Source of the DNA: Spinacia oleracea
Lineage: Eukaryota; Streptophyta; Magnoliopsida; Caryophyllales; Amaranthaceae
Assembly: GCF_020520425.1 (NCBI RefSeq)
Contig: NC_079490.1
Location: 38,820,723-38,884,722, forward strand
Reading direction: 5' to 3'
DNA: 64,000 nucleotides
The position numbers and the translations under genes are program-made. Positions within the stretch are counted from its first letter, which is position 1, and the number at the start of each line of letters is the position of its first letter. Under the pieces are notes generated by a model that was given only the letters and a program-made list of their open reading frames with translations, made no database searches and had not been told where the DNA came from. Shown here in pieces: positions 39,026 to 49,424 of this stretch.

Positions 39026-40790
39026 TCATGTTGCTTCGTAGACCCTCTTCTGGGGTTGCTCATGTTGTTTGCCACTGGCGGCCTTTTCTTTTTCCTCCCT
39101 TCGGTCTAACAAGTACTGTTTCAGGTAGCCTCGACGAACGAGGTCCTCAATGTTGTCTTTCAGCGAGTTGCATTCTTCGGTGTGGTGACCGAAGTCATCA
39201 TGAAACTCGCACCACTTGTTCTTGTTTCTCCGAGCTGGGTTGGACTTGAGCTTCCCCGGTAGTTTCCACTTTTCATCATTTCTGTTGAGGCTAAAGATCT
39301 CTTTTCGGGGCAGAGCTAGTGGAGTGTAGTTAGTGTATTTGGGTTGAAGTTCGCCCCTTCTCCCGTCTTTCTTCGGGCTCATCTCTCTAGCTCCTACTTT
39401 CTCTTTCCCTTTCCTTGAGCTGCCCTCGGGCTTGCTCTGGGTATTCTTTGTGTCTCTCGGATCCGACGATCCTTTCAGTCTTGCAGCGGCCTTGTTGAAC
39501 TCTTCAGTTCTGATGAACGCATCAGCCATTTGGAGCACGTCAGCTATTCTGGAGGGGTTCTTCATTGAGAGTTCGTCACGGAACTTCCCCTCCTGGAGCG
39601 CGTGCTTCAAGGCGAAGATGGCCACGTCTGGCTGCAAGTTTGGTATGTTTGTTGATTCCTTCATGAATCTGGCCATGAATTCTCTTAGACTTTCGTCTCT
39701 TTCTTGTTGGATTGAGGTCAGTTCTGCTGTGGTTCGCTCGGGGCGATTGTTGCTCACGAACTGTGTGCAGAATCTCTTTTTCAGCTTTTTCCAGCTCTTG
39801 ATCGATCCCTTCGGCAGCGATCTAAACCACTCTCCTGCCACTCCAGTTAGCGTGGTTGGGAAATATTTACACCAACATGCTTCGGAGTAGGGACTCAGGA
39901 ACATTTGCTGCTCGTAGGAGATGACATGATCCCTCGGATCTGTGATTCCGCTGTAGGTTAGGTGTGCTGGCAGTCTTACCTTCGGTATTTCTTCCATGAT
40001 TAGCTCGTCCGAGAAAGGGGATGACGTGGGAGTCATGATTCTTTTCCCGAGTCTAGCCCTGATGCATTCGTTGCCGAGGTTCTGTGATTAGAACGTTCGG
40101 GCGTACGATGGGGGCTAGGGGTTCGATCATGCCTCCTGTCTCTTCTTCTCTCTCGGCTACTGACCTCGGGTCGTTCGCCAGATCTGCTTGGCTCGCCTAC
40201 CCCGAGTCTCGTGTGGATCGAAGGTCTTAACCTTGAGTGGACCGAGGGCCTCAACCTGCTGAGCACCGAGCTTCGGATCCGAGTGTTACGAGTAGTCGAT
40301 TCGCTTTGGAGAGCTGTTGGAGTAGGCGATGGTCTTGCAAACCAATCTGGCTGTTGTTGTGCCCTTTTTTGGGTGTCCCACGTGCTTTCCATCCATCTCG
40401 ACGTCAAGTGAGTTCCTGTCAAGGGGAGGAGCTCTCTTTCGGGTCTGGACACTTCTACACTGGGTTGTTCGTTCAGCCTTCGCCTGGTCCTCCTTTCTTC
40501 TCTGCGGTCGTTTGCCAATCCTTGCTGCTTCTCATTGAAGAGGAAGTTTTGCATGATGGTCATGGCCGCAGTGAGCTCTTCCCCAGTTGGAATCGGAGGT
40601 CATGCGTTTGTGGCGGTCATAGCTCTGCTTGGCTGTGACCTCGCCATCGATTGAGGGTGCTCCTCTTGGTCAGATTCTGAATCTGACCGCACCATCATAT
40701 CGTCATCATTGTTGTTAATAGCATCATTAACCATTTTCGCGAAAAGAGGTGATTGATGTCTTTCAAAGGCTTTGAAGTGTTCTTCCCCAC
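39026..40790 (-). pseudogene. gag region of the Retand-like element
   Basis: An N-terminal leader frame (from ~40,790) has an acidic stretch and is ended by TGA at 40,600-40,602. It resumes in the same frame to 40,033 as an Arg-rich segment with RLRPSVHSRLRPS repeats. A +1/-1 frame change then leads to the capsid-like Retrotrans_gag part (39,026-40,036) with EWFRSLPKGSIKSW and a zinc-knuckle-like HDDFGHHTEEC. It ends at TGA 39,026-39,028, after which pol continues in the same frame. The two TGA codons are consistent with CGA to TGA changes at methylated CpG. Gag forms the particle that packages the RNA. Confidence 0.82.
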
Positions 40791-40804
40791 AGACGGCGCC
40801 AAAT
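40785..40804 (-). other. Primer-binding site of the Retand-like element
   Basis: Minus strand reads ATTTGGCGCCGTCTGTGGGG directly after the LTR end. The TGGCGCCGTCTG type is common in Tat-lineage elements; the priming tRNA was not determined. Confidence 0.75.
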
Positions 40805-41230
40805 TGTTCCGGTGTTGTAAATATGGAAACAATGGGCTTCGAATGAAGGCCCTTTCGTATGTGTTGAAGATCTTGCTTGTTTGAGTGAGTAGAGTCCGAA
40901 TTCACCTGCACAAGAGCAAAGTCACTAGCCTCGGGGGTGTTTCCGAGGAAAGCCCCTCCGATGCCTAAGTAAGAACGATGCTCGGATTCTAGAGAGAAGT
41001 TCTCTAGAAGAGTAGTCTTAAGGCGATAAATTGGACGTACCTTGAGGTGTGAGCCTTGGCGGCCTATTTATAGTGTTTGCATAATAAATGCCCATAGGTC
41101 ATTTATTGCTTTTGGGCCTTGGGCCTTAATGGATGGCTGACTAGCCATTGGTAGGTTTGATGCTGTTTGTTTAGAGCCATTGGGCTTTGGACTTAGTGGC
41201 CCAATTGAGAATCAATTGGGAGCCCAAACA
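40805..41230 (-). repeat. 5' LTR (426 bp)
   Basis: Same sequence as the 3' LTR. TATA box at 41,064-41,073 on the minus strand (CTATAAATAG) would drive the genomic transcript. Confidence 0.93.
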
Positions 41231-41250
41231 AAAGGTATTGCGCGCACAAA

Positions 41251-41512
41251 GTATATGTACACCAAGATAACTTTTACCCATTTTTCTGTAACTTGAACCT
41301 AGTTTTGATTAACTTTTATAATAGTAAAAAGAAGTTGATAGAAATAGTTAAATGATTAATATTATACATTATTAGTAGTTTTGAAGAAAATATGTTTTAC
41401 TGAAATGAAAGAATTTATCACTAAAAAATAGATAACTTTTACATATATAAGCTTAACTTTTAAACATTTAGAGTTAACTTTTACTCCGGTGTACAATATT
41501 TATTGTACACCC
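41251..41512 (-). mobile_element. MITE, right copy in inverted orientation
   Basis: Reverse complement of the MITE at 29,722-30,004: ccggtgtacaatatttattg at its right end and accaagataacttttaccc at its left end. It starts ~20 bp from the LTR. Confidence 0.7.
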
Positions 41513-41788
41513 TTTGAAAATAAGAATTTATGTTGCCTGAAATAGTATCACGTACTTGACCTAAATATGTCTTATTTATTTATTTTTGTAAGTACGTACA
41601 CACATGCATAAGCTTAGCTGGTTTCCTATGTTGATGGATCAACACCTAAATTGGTAACAATAAACACTATTTGGTCCTAACTAATTTGTCCTTTAATTTT
41701 ATCCTAAAATTTCAAACTTATGGTACTAATTAAATGGTGTTATAGAGTGAAGTGTTTATCAAAAAGGTCGGCTTAGGCCGTACCTAAT
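41513..41788. other. Flank with left MULE target-site duplication
   Basis: No gene. The last nine bases, gtacctaat at 41,780-41,788, recur at 54,290-54,298. Confidence 0.8.
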
Positions 41789-41890
41789 TATTTACACTAT
41801 AGTAAACCTGGTCCATGCTATGGACCAGGGTATTATAGTCTTTGCGTTGTTGCGTGCGAGAAGTTGTTTGTAACTGTCACGTGCTTTCCT
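41789..41890 (+). repeat. Left MULE terminal inverted repeat
   Basis: Starts tatttacactatagtaaac, then cctggtccatg and atggaccagggta. It matches the reverse complement of 54,180-54,289 with gaps. Confidence 0.75.
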
Positions 41891-42074
41891 AATTATATAT
41901 ATGTTTTTTTTTTAATTTCCTTTTTCCCGGCTTTTGAACTTCTCACTCAACTTCTCTCTCTAAACTGTTTCCCAACTTCTCTCTGAATTTCTCTCTCCAT
42001 TTCAAATTTAATTTCAGTGATTATTTTCATCCATTTGCATCAAATTACTCTTCCGATCTTCTTTTTTCTAAAAA

Positions 42075-45000
42075 ATGGTGAAGAAAGCGGCACCGAAGAA
42101 TCCGGCAGCGAAGAAACCGGCAGCGAAGAAACTTGAATTCGACAATTCCGTCGCTGAAATGGCTGTTGAAGCTCCTCGAAGGCGAGGAAGAAGGCCAAAT
42201 GCTGTTTCTGAAGAAATTCCTGGTAATTCGAACTTATTTTTTGTTTGATTTTGAATTATTGAAATGTTTGTGGTTTTTGCTGAAATTAGGTTTAGTGTTT
42301 TATGCAGTTACTGTTTCAAAGATATAGTTACCTTTTATTTGCTGTTTCTGAAGAAATTCCTGTTAATTCGAACTTATTTTTTGTTTGATTTTGAATTATT
42401 GAAATGTTTGTGGTTTTTGCTGAAATTAGGTTTAGTGTTTCATGCAGTTACTGTTTTAAAGATATAGTTACCTTTTATTTACTGTTTCTGAAGAAATTTC
42501 TAGTAATTCGAACTTATTTTTTGTTTGATTTTGAATTATTGAAATATTTGTGGTTTTTGTTTGAAGTTACTGTTTCAAAGATATAGTTACTTTTTATTTT
42601 ATGTTACGAAGTTTTTAAGTGTTTTTATTAGTGACTGGTTTGTTCGTAGTTTTTTAGAGTAATTATATTTTTAAAAGGTTACTATATTTCTAAAACAGTA
42701 ACTATGTTTTTAAAATAGTTATTGTCTTTTTAGAAAGTAAATTAACTTTAAAATAGTAACTATGTGTTATAATTAGTTACTATCTTTTTTAGAAAGTAAA
42801 TATAACTTTAAAACAGTAAATATGTGTTATAAATAGTTACTGTGTTTTTAGAAAGTAAATAAACTTTAAAATAGGAACTATGTGTTATAAATAGTTACTA
42901 TCGTTTTTAGAAAGTAAATATAACTTTAAAACAGTAACTATGTGTTATAAATAGTTACTATCTTTCTTAAATGTTATTATAAAATTAACAGTTACTATGT
43001 ATAATAAATAGTTACTATCTGATTTAAATGGATACTCTATGTTTATGTATTTATTATATTATTTGAAAGGTTACTATATGATTTTATTGGTTACTATGTG
43101 ATTGTAATGGTTACTATATAGTAATATTTTGTTTTATAATTGTTTTGTTTCAGTTGCTAAGGAATCTGTGTCTATAAAGAAGAACAAAAAGGCTGGCAGT
43201 CCGAAATCAAAAGCAATTGCGCTTGTATCTGAAAAAGAACCAATTGAAGAAGAACAACCTAATCAACTAGTTTTACAAAATTCTTCTCTGGTTGACGTTC
43301 CACAGCCTGAATCTCATCAACTTCATTCACAAGTTTTGAAAGAAGTTGGAGCTGATGGCCTGCCTATCGTGTAAGTGTTAGTTTAATTTAGTTAATTGTT
43401 CTAAATAGTTACTATATGTTCAAAATAGTTACTATGTTCTAAATAGTTACTATATTTTTTTAAATAGTTACTATATGTTGTAAACAGTTACTATATGATT
43501 CCAAAGGTTACTATATGTTGTAAACAGTTACTATATGATTCCAAAGGTTACTACATGTTTTAAATAGTTACTATATGATTCCAAAGGTTACTATATGTTT
43601 TAAATAGTTACTATATGTTTTGAAATATGTTCTAAATAGGTTCTATGTGTACTATGTTTACAATAGTTACTATATGACTCCAAAGGTTACTATATGTTTT
43701 AAACAGTTACTATATGTTCTAAATAGGTTCTATGTGTACTATGTTTACAATATTGACTATATCAAAGGTTACTATATGTTCTAAATAGTTACTTTATGTT
43801 TTAAACAGTTACTATATCTTCTAAATAATTACTATATGTTATAAATAGGTTCTATGTGTATGTGTAGTATAGGTACTATATTATTTGAAAGGTTACTATA
43901 TGTTTTAAACAGTTACTATATTTTCTAAATAGTAACTATATATTTCTAATAGTTACTACATGTTTTAAACAGTTACTATGTGTTCTAAATAGTTACTATA
44001 TGATATATAAAGCTGACTTACTTTCATTATTCATTTTTTTCAGGTTTAATTTTGATACACAATGTTCAGGAGGATCATTGTGTAAATTAATTAAAGACTT
44101 CTCTCCTGATCAAAAGGCAGCTGTTCAAGAGATAGGGTTTGGAGGATTGTTAGGCCTTCAATTAAGTCGAAAAAACACTCAGATGATGTACTGGTGCATC
44201 AAGTGCTTTGATGGTGTGAGTTCTCTGTTTACAATCAGTGATTCCAAGCAATTTGAAATCACTGATTATGATGTGTACGATTTGTTTATGCTCCCCCTTT
44301 CTGAGCTGGAGGTTGAAGGGGTTAAACGTGGGCGCAATTCCACTAATCCTGATTTTGATTTGAAGATCAAGTGGAGAAAAGAGTTCGGTTTTGAAGAGGT
44401 CAATGCTCAAATTCCTATAAGGTTGCTTGAGGACAAGATTAAATTGTTGACAGATGGTGGTGATCTGTTTAAACAATTATTTGTTTTTGTTGCTTTCTCT
44501 ACATTTTTTACTCCAACAGCCAATAGGACTGTAGATTTGAGATTGGCTAAGGCTTTGGAAGATCCTAAAATGATTTCCAAATACAATTGGTGTAAATACG
44601 TTCTTGACGTATTATGTGAGGAAACAGTGAAATTTAAAAATAGTTTATTGAAAGGCAAAGATCAAAAGACATTTGGAGGCTGTGTTGTGTTTTTGCAACT
44701 TGTGTATTTTCAGAGGATTAAGTTTAGGAATTCCAGTGGTATTCCTGATCAATTACCTCTTATTCAGCATTGGACATCGAAGATGGTAACCGATCGGATT
44801 CATGCTGAAAATGCCAATATGAGTGCATTATATGGTTCTGGTATATTGGAGAAGGGGAAGTATCCAATTTCCAAAAAGTTTGTTTTTGTTGATGGTCAAA
44901 TAGATTTGACCCAAATCAAATCTATTTCGAAAGAAAATGAAGCAGGCAGCAGTGGGGGAAGAGCTGAACAGCCCTATGTTGGGCGTCGAATTCCAAGTCG

Positions 45001-48000
45001 GCGTCCTAGGATTCTTCAGTTTGAAATCCCTAATTCTCATCCTACAGATGAAGAAATTTTCTCTAAAGCCACTGATGTAAGTTTATTTTATTATTGATAT
45101 ATTTGTCAATATATAGTATAGTTATTTTTTATATGCTATAGTTATCTTTTATACACTATTGTTATCATTATCTTTGGTTTAGTAAATGTAGGTATATATA
45201 ATTATCTTTTATATTCTATAGTTATCTTTTCTGTACTATAGTTATCTTTCACATACTATGTTACCATTACTTTGTTTTAACAAATAGTAACTATATGTTT
45301 TAAACAGTTACTATATGGTATAAATAGTTACTATATGTTTTATGTACTATAGTTATCTTGTGTATACTATAGATATCTTTTATATACTATAGTTACCTTT
45401 TATTTACTATAGTTATCTTTTATTTTCTATAGTTATCTTTTATATTCTATAGTTACTTTTCATATACTATAGTTAACTTTTATACAGTTATCTTTATATA
45501 CTATAGATACCTTTTCTTATAATATTTTTTGTATTTTTAGTTAAATTTTCATATTATGTTCCATATTTAAATTTATGTATTTTGTTATTAGGATTTTCAT
45601 GGTCAGTGGTTGTTGATGAAGAGAGATCTGGATGTAGTTTCAGCCATCCATGCTGAAGAGCTGTTCAAATTAAAGGCTTCAATGCCTTCGCAGAACCATG
45701 GCGATGATATTTTGGAAAATTCCACTTATCAAAAGATGGTTGATGAGTTGGTGGAGATTCATCAGTTGGTGAAGAATCTACCAAATGGTTGGGATGACAT
45801 TTTTGGTTCAAGTAACAATCCAGTTGTTACTGCTGCCCCTCAACCTTCTGCCGTTGTTCCAACTGAGCCTGCAGTTGTTACAGCTGCTGTTGTTGATGCA
45901 ACAACATCTACCGAAGCAATTATTCGAGAAGTTGATCCTGACACTCAAATAAATGCAGTTCTTGATTCTTTGAAAAGCAAAGATAAAGAAATTACGGAGG
46001 ATGATGATGAAGAAATAGAAGAATATGAGCGCGTGTGGGCTGGATTTCAAAAATGCATCATTAACAACCATGCTGTATCAAGAGTGAATGTCAGTGTCTA
46101 TGGCATAGAGGAAAATGTGATGTTTATGTCTCCGTTTATGATAGCATTTGAAGATTTAATGAGGCATCTTCCAGCATTTGTTCAAGAAGCTGTGGACTTT
46201 GCTGCTCTGACTGATGGAGAGGGTATTTTGACTGAGTAAGTAGAAGTTTTCTCATTTAATAATTTATAGTTACCTTTCAAATAATATAGTTACCATTCAT
46301 ATATTATAGTTACCTTTCATATATTATAGTTACCTTTCATATAATATAGTTACCTTTCATATAATGTAGTTACCTTTCATATAATATAGTTACTTTTTAT
46401 TATTTATAGTAACCCTTCATATAATATAGTTACCTTTCATATAATATAGTTACCTTTCTTAAAAGTGAAGTTGTTGCCCTAACTTTATAGTAACCTTTCA
46501 TATAATATAGTTACTATTTGTATACTATAGTGTCCTTTTGTTTACTATATTTACCTTTTATATTCTATTGTTACCTTTTATTTATTATAGTAACCTTTAT
46601 AATTCTTCTGACATATTTATTGTTTCTTTTTTATGTTTTTCAGTGATAAAGTTATAGAATACAATCATTTTATTGCGGTAGGAAGAGATGACATGTGGAC
46701 CCTTCCTTCCACATTTGATATTCTTTTGATTCATATTGAAGCTTGGGCTTTTTTATTGAATGAAAATGAAAGGAATCCTGCTGGTTCTCCTCAGAAGCTG
46801 TTTTTAGGTGGCACATATTGTGTAAGTTATATTTTTAATAATATAAAATGTTAATTATTTTAAATTTTTTTGGCCTTTGTTTAATTTTTCTTTTAATATT
46901 GATTTGCAGAAATATGTTGCTGATTTGATTGAGAAACCAGGCAATGAAAAAATCTTGTCTGAATTGTGTGTTTGTCTTAATTATGGTGTGAAAGATGTAA
47001 ATGGAGTTCAATCGTTGAAAGATTGTAATATGGTGTGATTTATATTTTCTTTATATAACCATATTATCTTCTTTTTTTTGTCTCCTTTCTTGTAGTTGTA
47101 ATCTGTTGTTTTTCTTTTTTATATAGATTTTTGCTCCTGTTCTGATTGAAGACCCGAAGCATTATTACCTGTTTGTCATTAGTATGAAAGACAAAAGTGT
47201 CTATTTCTTTGATAATATGCTTCTGGAACCAAAAGAGATGGAACAAAGGAAGAAAGCTTATTCTGTCTTGGTAAGTTTTTTTTATAGTTACCTTTTTTGT
47301 TGTTGTAGTTACTCTATAAATGTTATAGTTACCTTTATATTAGTCTTTCTTTTTTAGAGGAACTATATTTTTGACAAGGTTACTATTTGTATAAAACAGT
47401 AACTATGTTTTTAAAATAGTTACTATCGTTATAAAATAGTTACTATATGATTCCAAAGGTTACTATATGTTGGTAATGGTTACTATATGATTTTAATGGT
47501 TCCTATATGATTCTAATAGTTACTATATGATTTTAATAGTTACTATATGATTTTAATGGTTACTATATGATTTTAATAGTTACTATATGATTTTTAACCA
47601 ACTGGTAATAGTTACTATATGATTTTAATAGTTACTATATGATTTTAATTCTTACTATATGTTGGTAATAGTTACTATATGATTTCAAAGGTTACTATAT
47701 GTTGATAATACCTACTATATGTTTTGTACAGTGTTCTTCATTGGAAAAACTACTGAAAAATATGGATAACATTCATCATGAAGATATTAAAAGCTTCAAA
47801 TTTATCCCGATCGGTGGTAATTGGAAGCGAGGTGCTTATGACAAAGACTGTTGTGTCTATTTGATGATGTTAATGATGGTTTTTCATGGTGTTGAAACGG
47901 TACAAGATGGTGTTGGGATTTTTGACTTTGATCCCTTGGCAGATGTAAGTTTTTGTGTTAAAAATAATTAATGTTATTCATATTTTTCTTTTCATTCTTT

Positions 48001-48426
48001 ATAGTTATTGTTTTGTTATCATAGTTACTGTTTTTATTCTAATAGTTACTGTTCAAATATTTGCAGGAAGATTTCAGGAAGTTTCTCAGGGCTTGTATTT
48101 GTGGCACCATTGTGTTGTCAGATTTGAATTGTTACAGAGATGAATATCTGAAACGAATGGTTGCATTCAGGAAATACAGGAAACAAGATGTTTTGGATGC
48201 CCTAATTAAACAAAGGGAAGAGTTGACGCAGAAATACATGAATGATGCTTCAAAAATTGAAATTGTTGCAAGAAATAGTTCAGCAAGGAAATCCAAACAT
48301 GTTGAAACAGAAGATGAAGCTGAGACAGATGTCAATGTTGAAGGGAAAGGACGTGGCAAAGGCGGGAGACGCACCCGAGGAGGCAGACGCGGGAAGGCAC
48401 GTGGACGAGGTGCTTCACGTGGTTAA
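42075..48426 (+). CDS. ULP1/C48-like protease-domain protein carried by the MULE, 9 exons, 1,019 aa
   Basis: Exons 42,075-42,222, 43,154-43,370, 44,044-45,076, 45,592-46,235, 46,644-46,821, 46,910-47,032, 47,127-47,270, 47,732-47,944 and 48,067-48,426 all have GT/AG borders and sum to 3,060 nt without a stop. The N-terminus is Lys/Ala-rich with an AT-hook-like RRRGRRP. The C-terminal third has the C48 pattern: His ~793 (DPKHYYLFV), Asp ~810 (SVYFFDN), Cys ~869 (YDKDCCVYLM). The usual DCG is DCC here, and the oxyanion Gln is not obvious, so activity is uncertain. The tail is RGG/GKGRGK-rich. C48 enzymes remove SUMO-type modifiers; the role in transposition is unknown. It runs tail-to-tail with the transposase gene. 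Confidence 0.87.
42200..42590 (+). repeat. 140-bp tandem triplication across the exon 1 donor of the ULP1-like gene
   Basis: Three copies beginning gctgtttctgaagaaattcc start at about 42,201, 42,341 and 42,481 (the third shorter). Each includes the end of exon 1 and the start of intron 1. Copy 1 has the donor ctggtaatt; copy 2 has ctgttaatt; copy 3 has ctagtaatt. Confidence 0.92.
42600..44043. repeat. AGTWACT motif arrays in introns 1 and 2 of the ULP1-like gene
   Basis: Dozens of copies of atagttactat, agtaactatg and gttactatatg, spaced mostly 10-25 bases. Exon 2 (43,154-43,370) between them has none. Confidence 0.93.
45077..45591. repeat. AGTWACT/ATAGTTATC motif array in intron 3
   Basis: Repeated tactatagttatctttta and tagttactat units. 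The variant here is tagttatctttt more than tagttactat. The exons on both sides lack it. Confidence 0.9.
46236..46643. repeat. ATAGTTACC motif array in intron 4
   Basis: Units of atataatatagttacctttc repeat about every 20 bases. The motif variant is fairly uniform within this intron. Confidence 0.9.
47271..47731. repeat. AGTTACTATATGATTTTAAT array in intron 7
   Basis: Ten or more near-identical units tactatatgattttaatag in direct tandem, 20-21 bases each, among looser copies. Confidence 0.9.
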
Positions 48427-49424
48427 TAATTATTGCTGAAAAAACAATTTAATTTTTTGTGTTTGTATGTAGTCGAATTACTACTTAGAATGTACAATTC
48501 TAAGTTTGATATAGTTACTGTTCAAATATTTTTTGTGTTTGTATGTAGTCGAATTCTAAGTTTGATATAGTTACTCTCAATGATTTTTAATTGTTTGATA
48601 TATGAGAGTAATTATAACTTTTGCAGTATTTGTGTGATATTGTTCAATTTACTTATTTTAAATATAGTTTCTATTTGAATGAAATAGTTACCTTTCTTCA
48701 AATATAGTTACTCTTATAAATTTGTAAGTCATATGATGGCATAACGAAAGTTACTATATTATCAAAATAGTAACTATATTTTATATAGAGTTACTATATG
48801 TAAAGAAGGGTGACCACTAAATGTGAAGAGTTGGTATATATAAAAAGTGAATAATTTTGTGTATAAATTCAAATAGTTACTATCTTACAGATATAGTTAT
48901 CTTTAATAAGATACAATTACTCTCTTTTTTATGGTATTTTATTTTTGAGTAACATATAGTTACTATAAGTCATTTTGATTGCATAAAAAACGTTACTATA
49001 TTTTTTTAGAATAGTAACTATATTGTTCTAAGAGTTACTATATTTTTTAAATAGTAACTATATTTTATAAAAAGTTACTATATTGTAAAAAAAGTAAGTA
49101 TATTTTATAAAGAGTTACTATATTATCAGAATAGTAACTATATTTTATTAAGAGTTACTATATTGTCAAAATAGTAACTATATTTTATAAAGAGTTACTA
49201 TATTTTCAGAATAGTAACTATATTGTATTAAGAGATACTATATTGTCAAAATAGTAACTATTTTATAACGAGTTACTATAAATAAAAATTGTGTGTTTAT
49301 AAAGAGTTACTATACTGAATGTATAGTAACTATGTATTGTAAAGGAGAACTATAGTATAAACACTCAATAAATTTGTTTAAAAATGTTGAAGTAACTGTA
49401 TATGATAATAAAACAAGAACATCA
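48427..49424. repeat. Intergenic AGTWACT array between the two convergent MULE genes
   Basis: Regular alternation of agttactatattgtc and aatagtaactatattttata, giving inverted pairs roughly every 40 bases. This is where the two transcripts would end. Confidence 0.9.

Larger units (their letters stand above)
30107..41230 (-). mobile_element. Retand/Tat-lineage Ty3 retrotransposon, recent but pol-defective, with an antisense gene
   Basis: 426-bp LTRs (30,107-30,532 and 40,805-41,230) start TGTTCCGG and end CCAAACA on the plus strand. The primer-binding site lies left of the right LTR and a polypurine tract right of the left LTR, so transcription is right to left. Order along the minus strand: leader, gag, protease, partial reverse transcriptase, two RNase H regions, integrase, tandem array, antisense gene, 3' LTR. 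An extra archaeal-type RNase H, an antisense frame after pol and a tandem array near the 3' end are the combination known from Tat-lineage elements such as Retand. LTR identity implies a recent insertion; yet no 5-bp target duplication is seen (tatat left, aaagg right). Confidence 0.9.
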
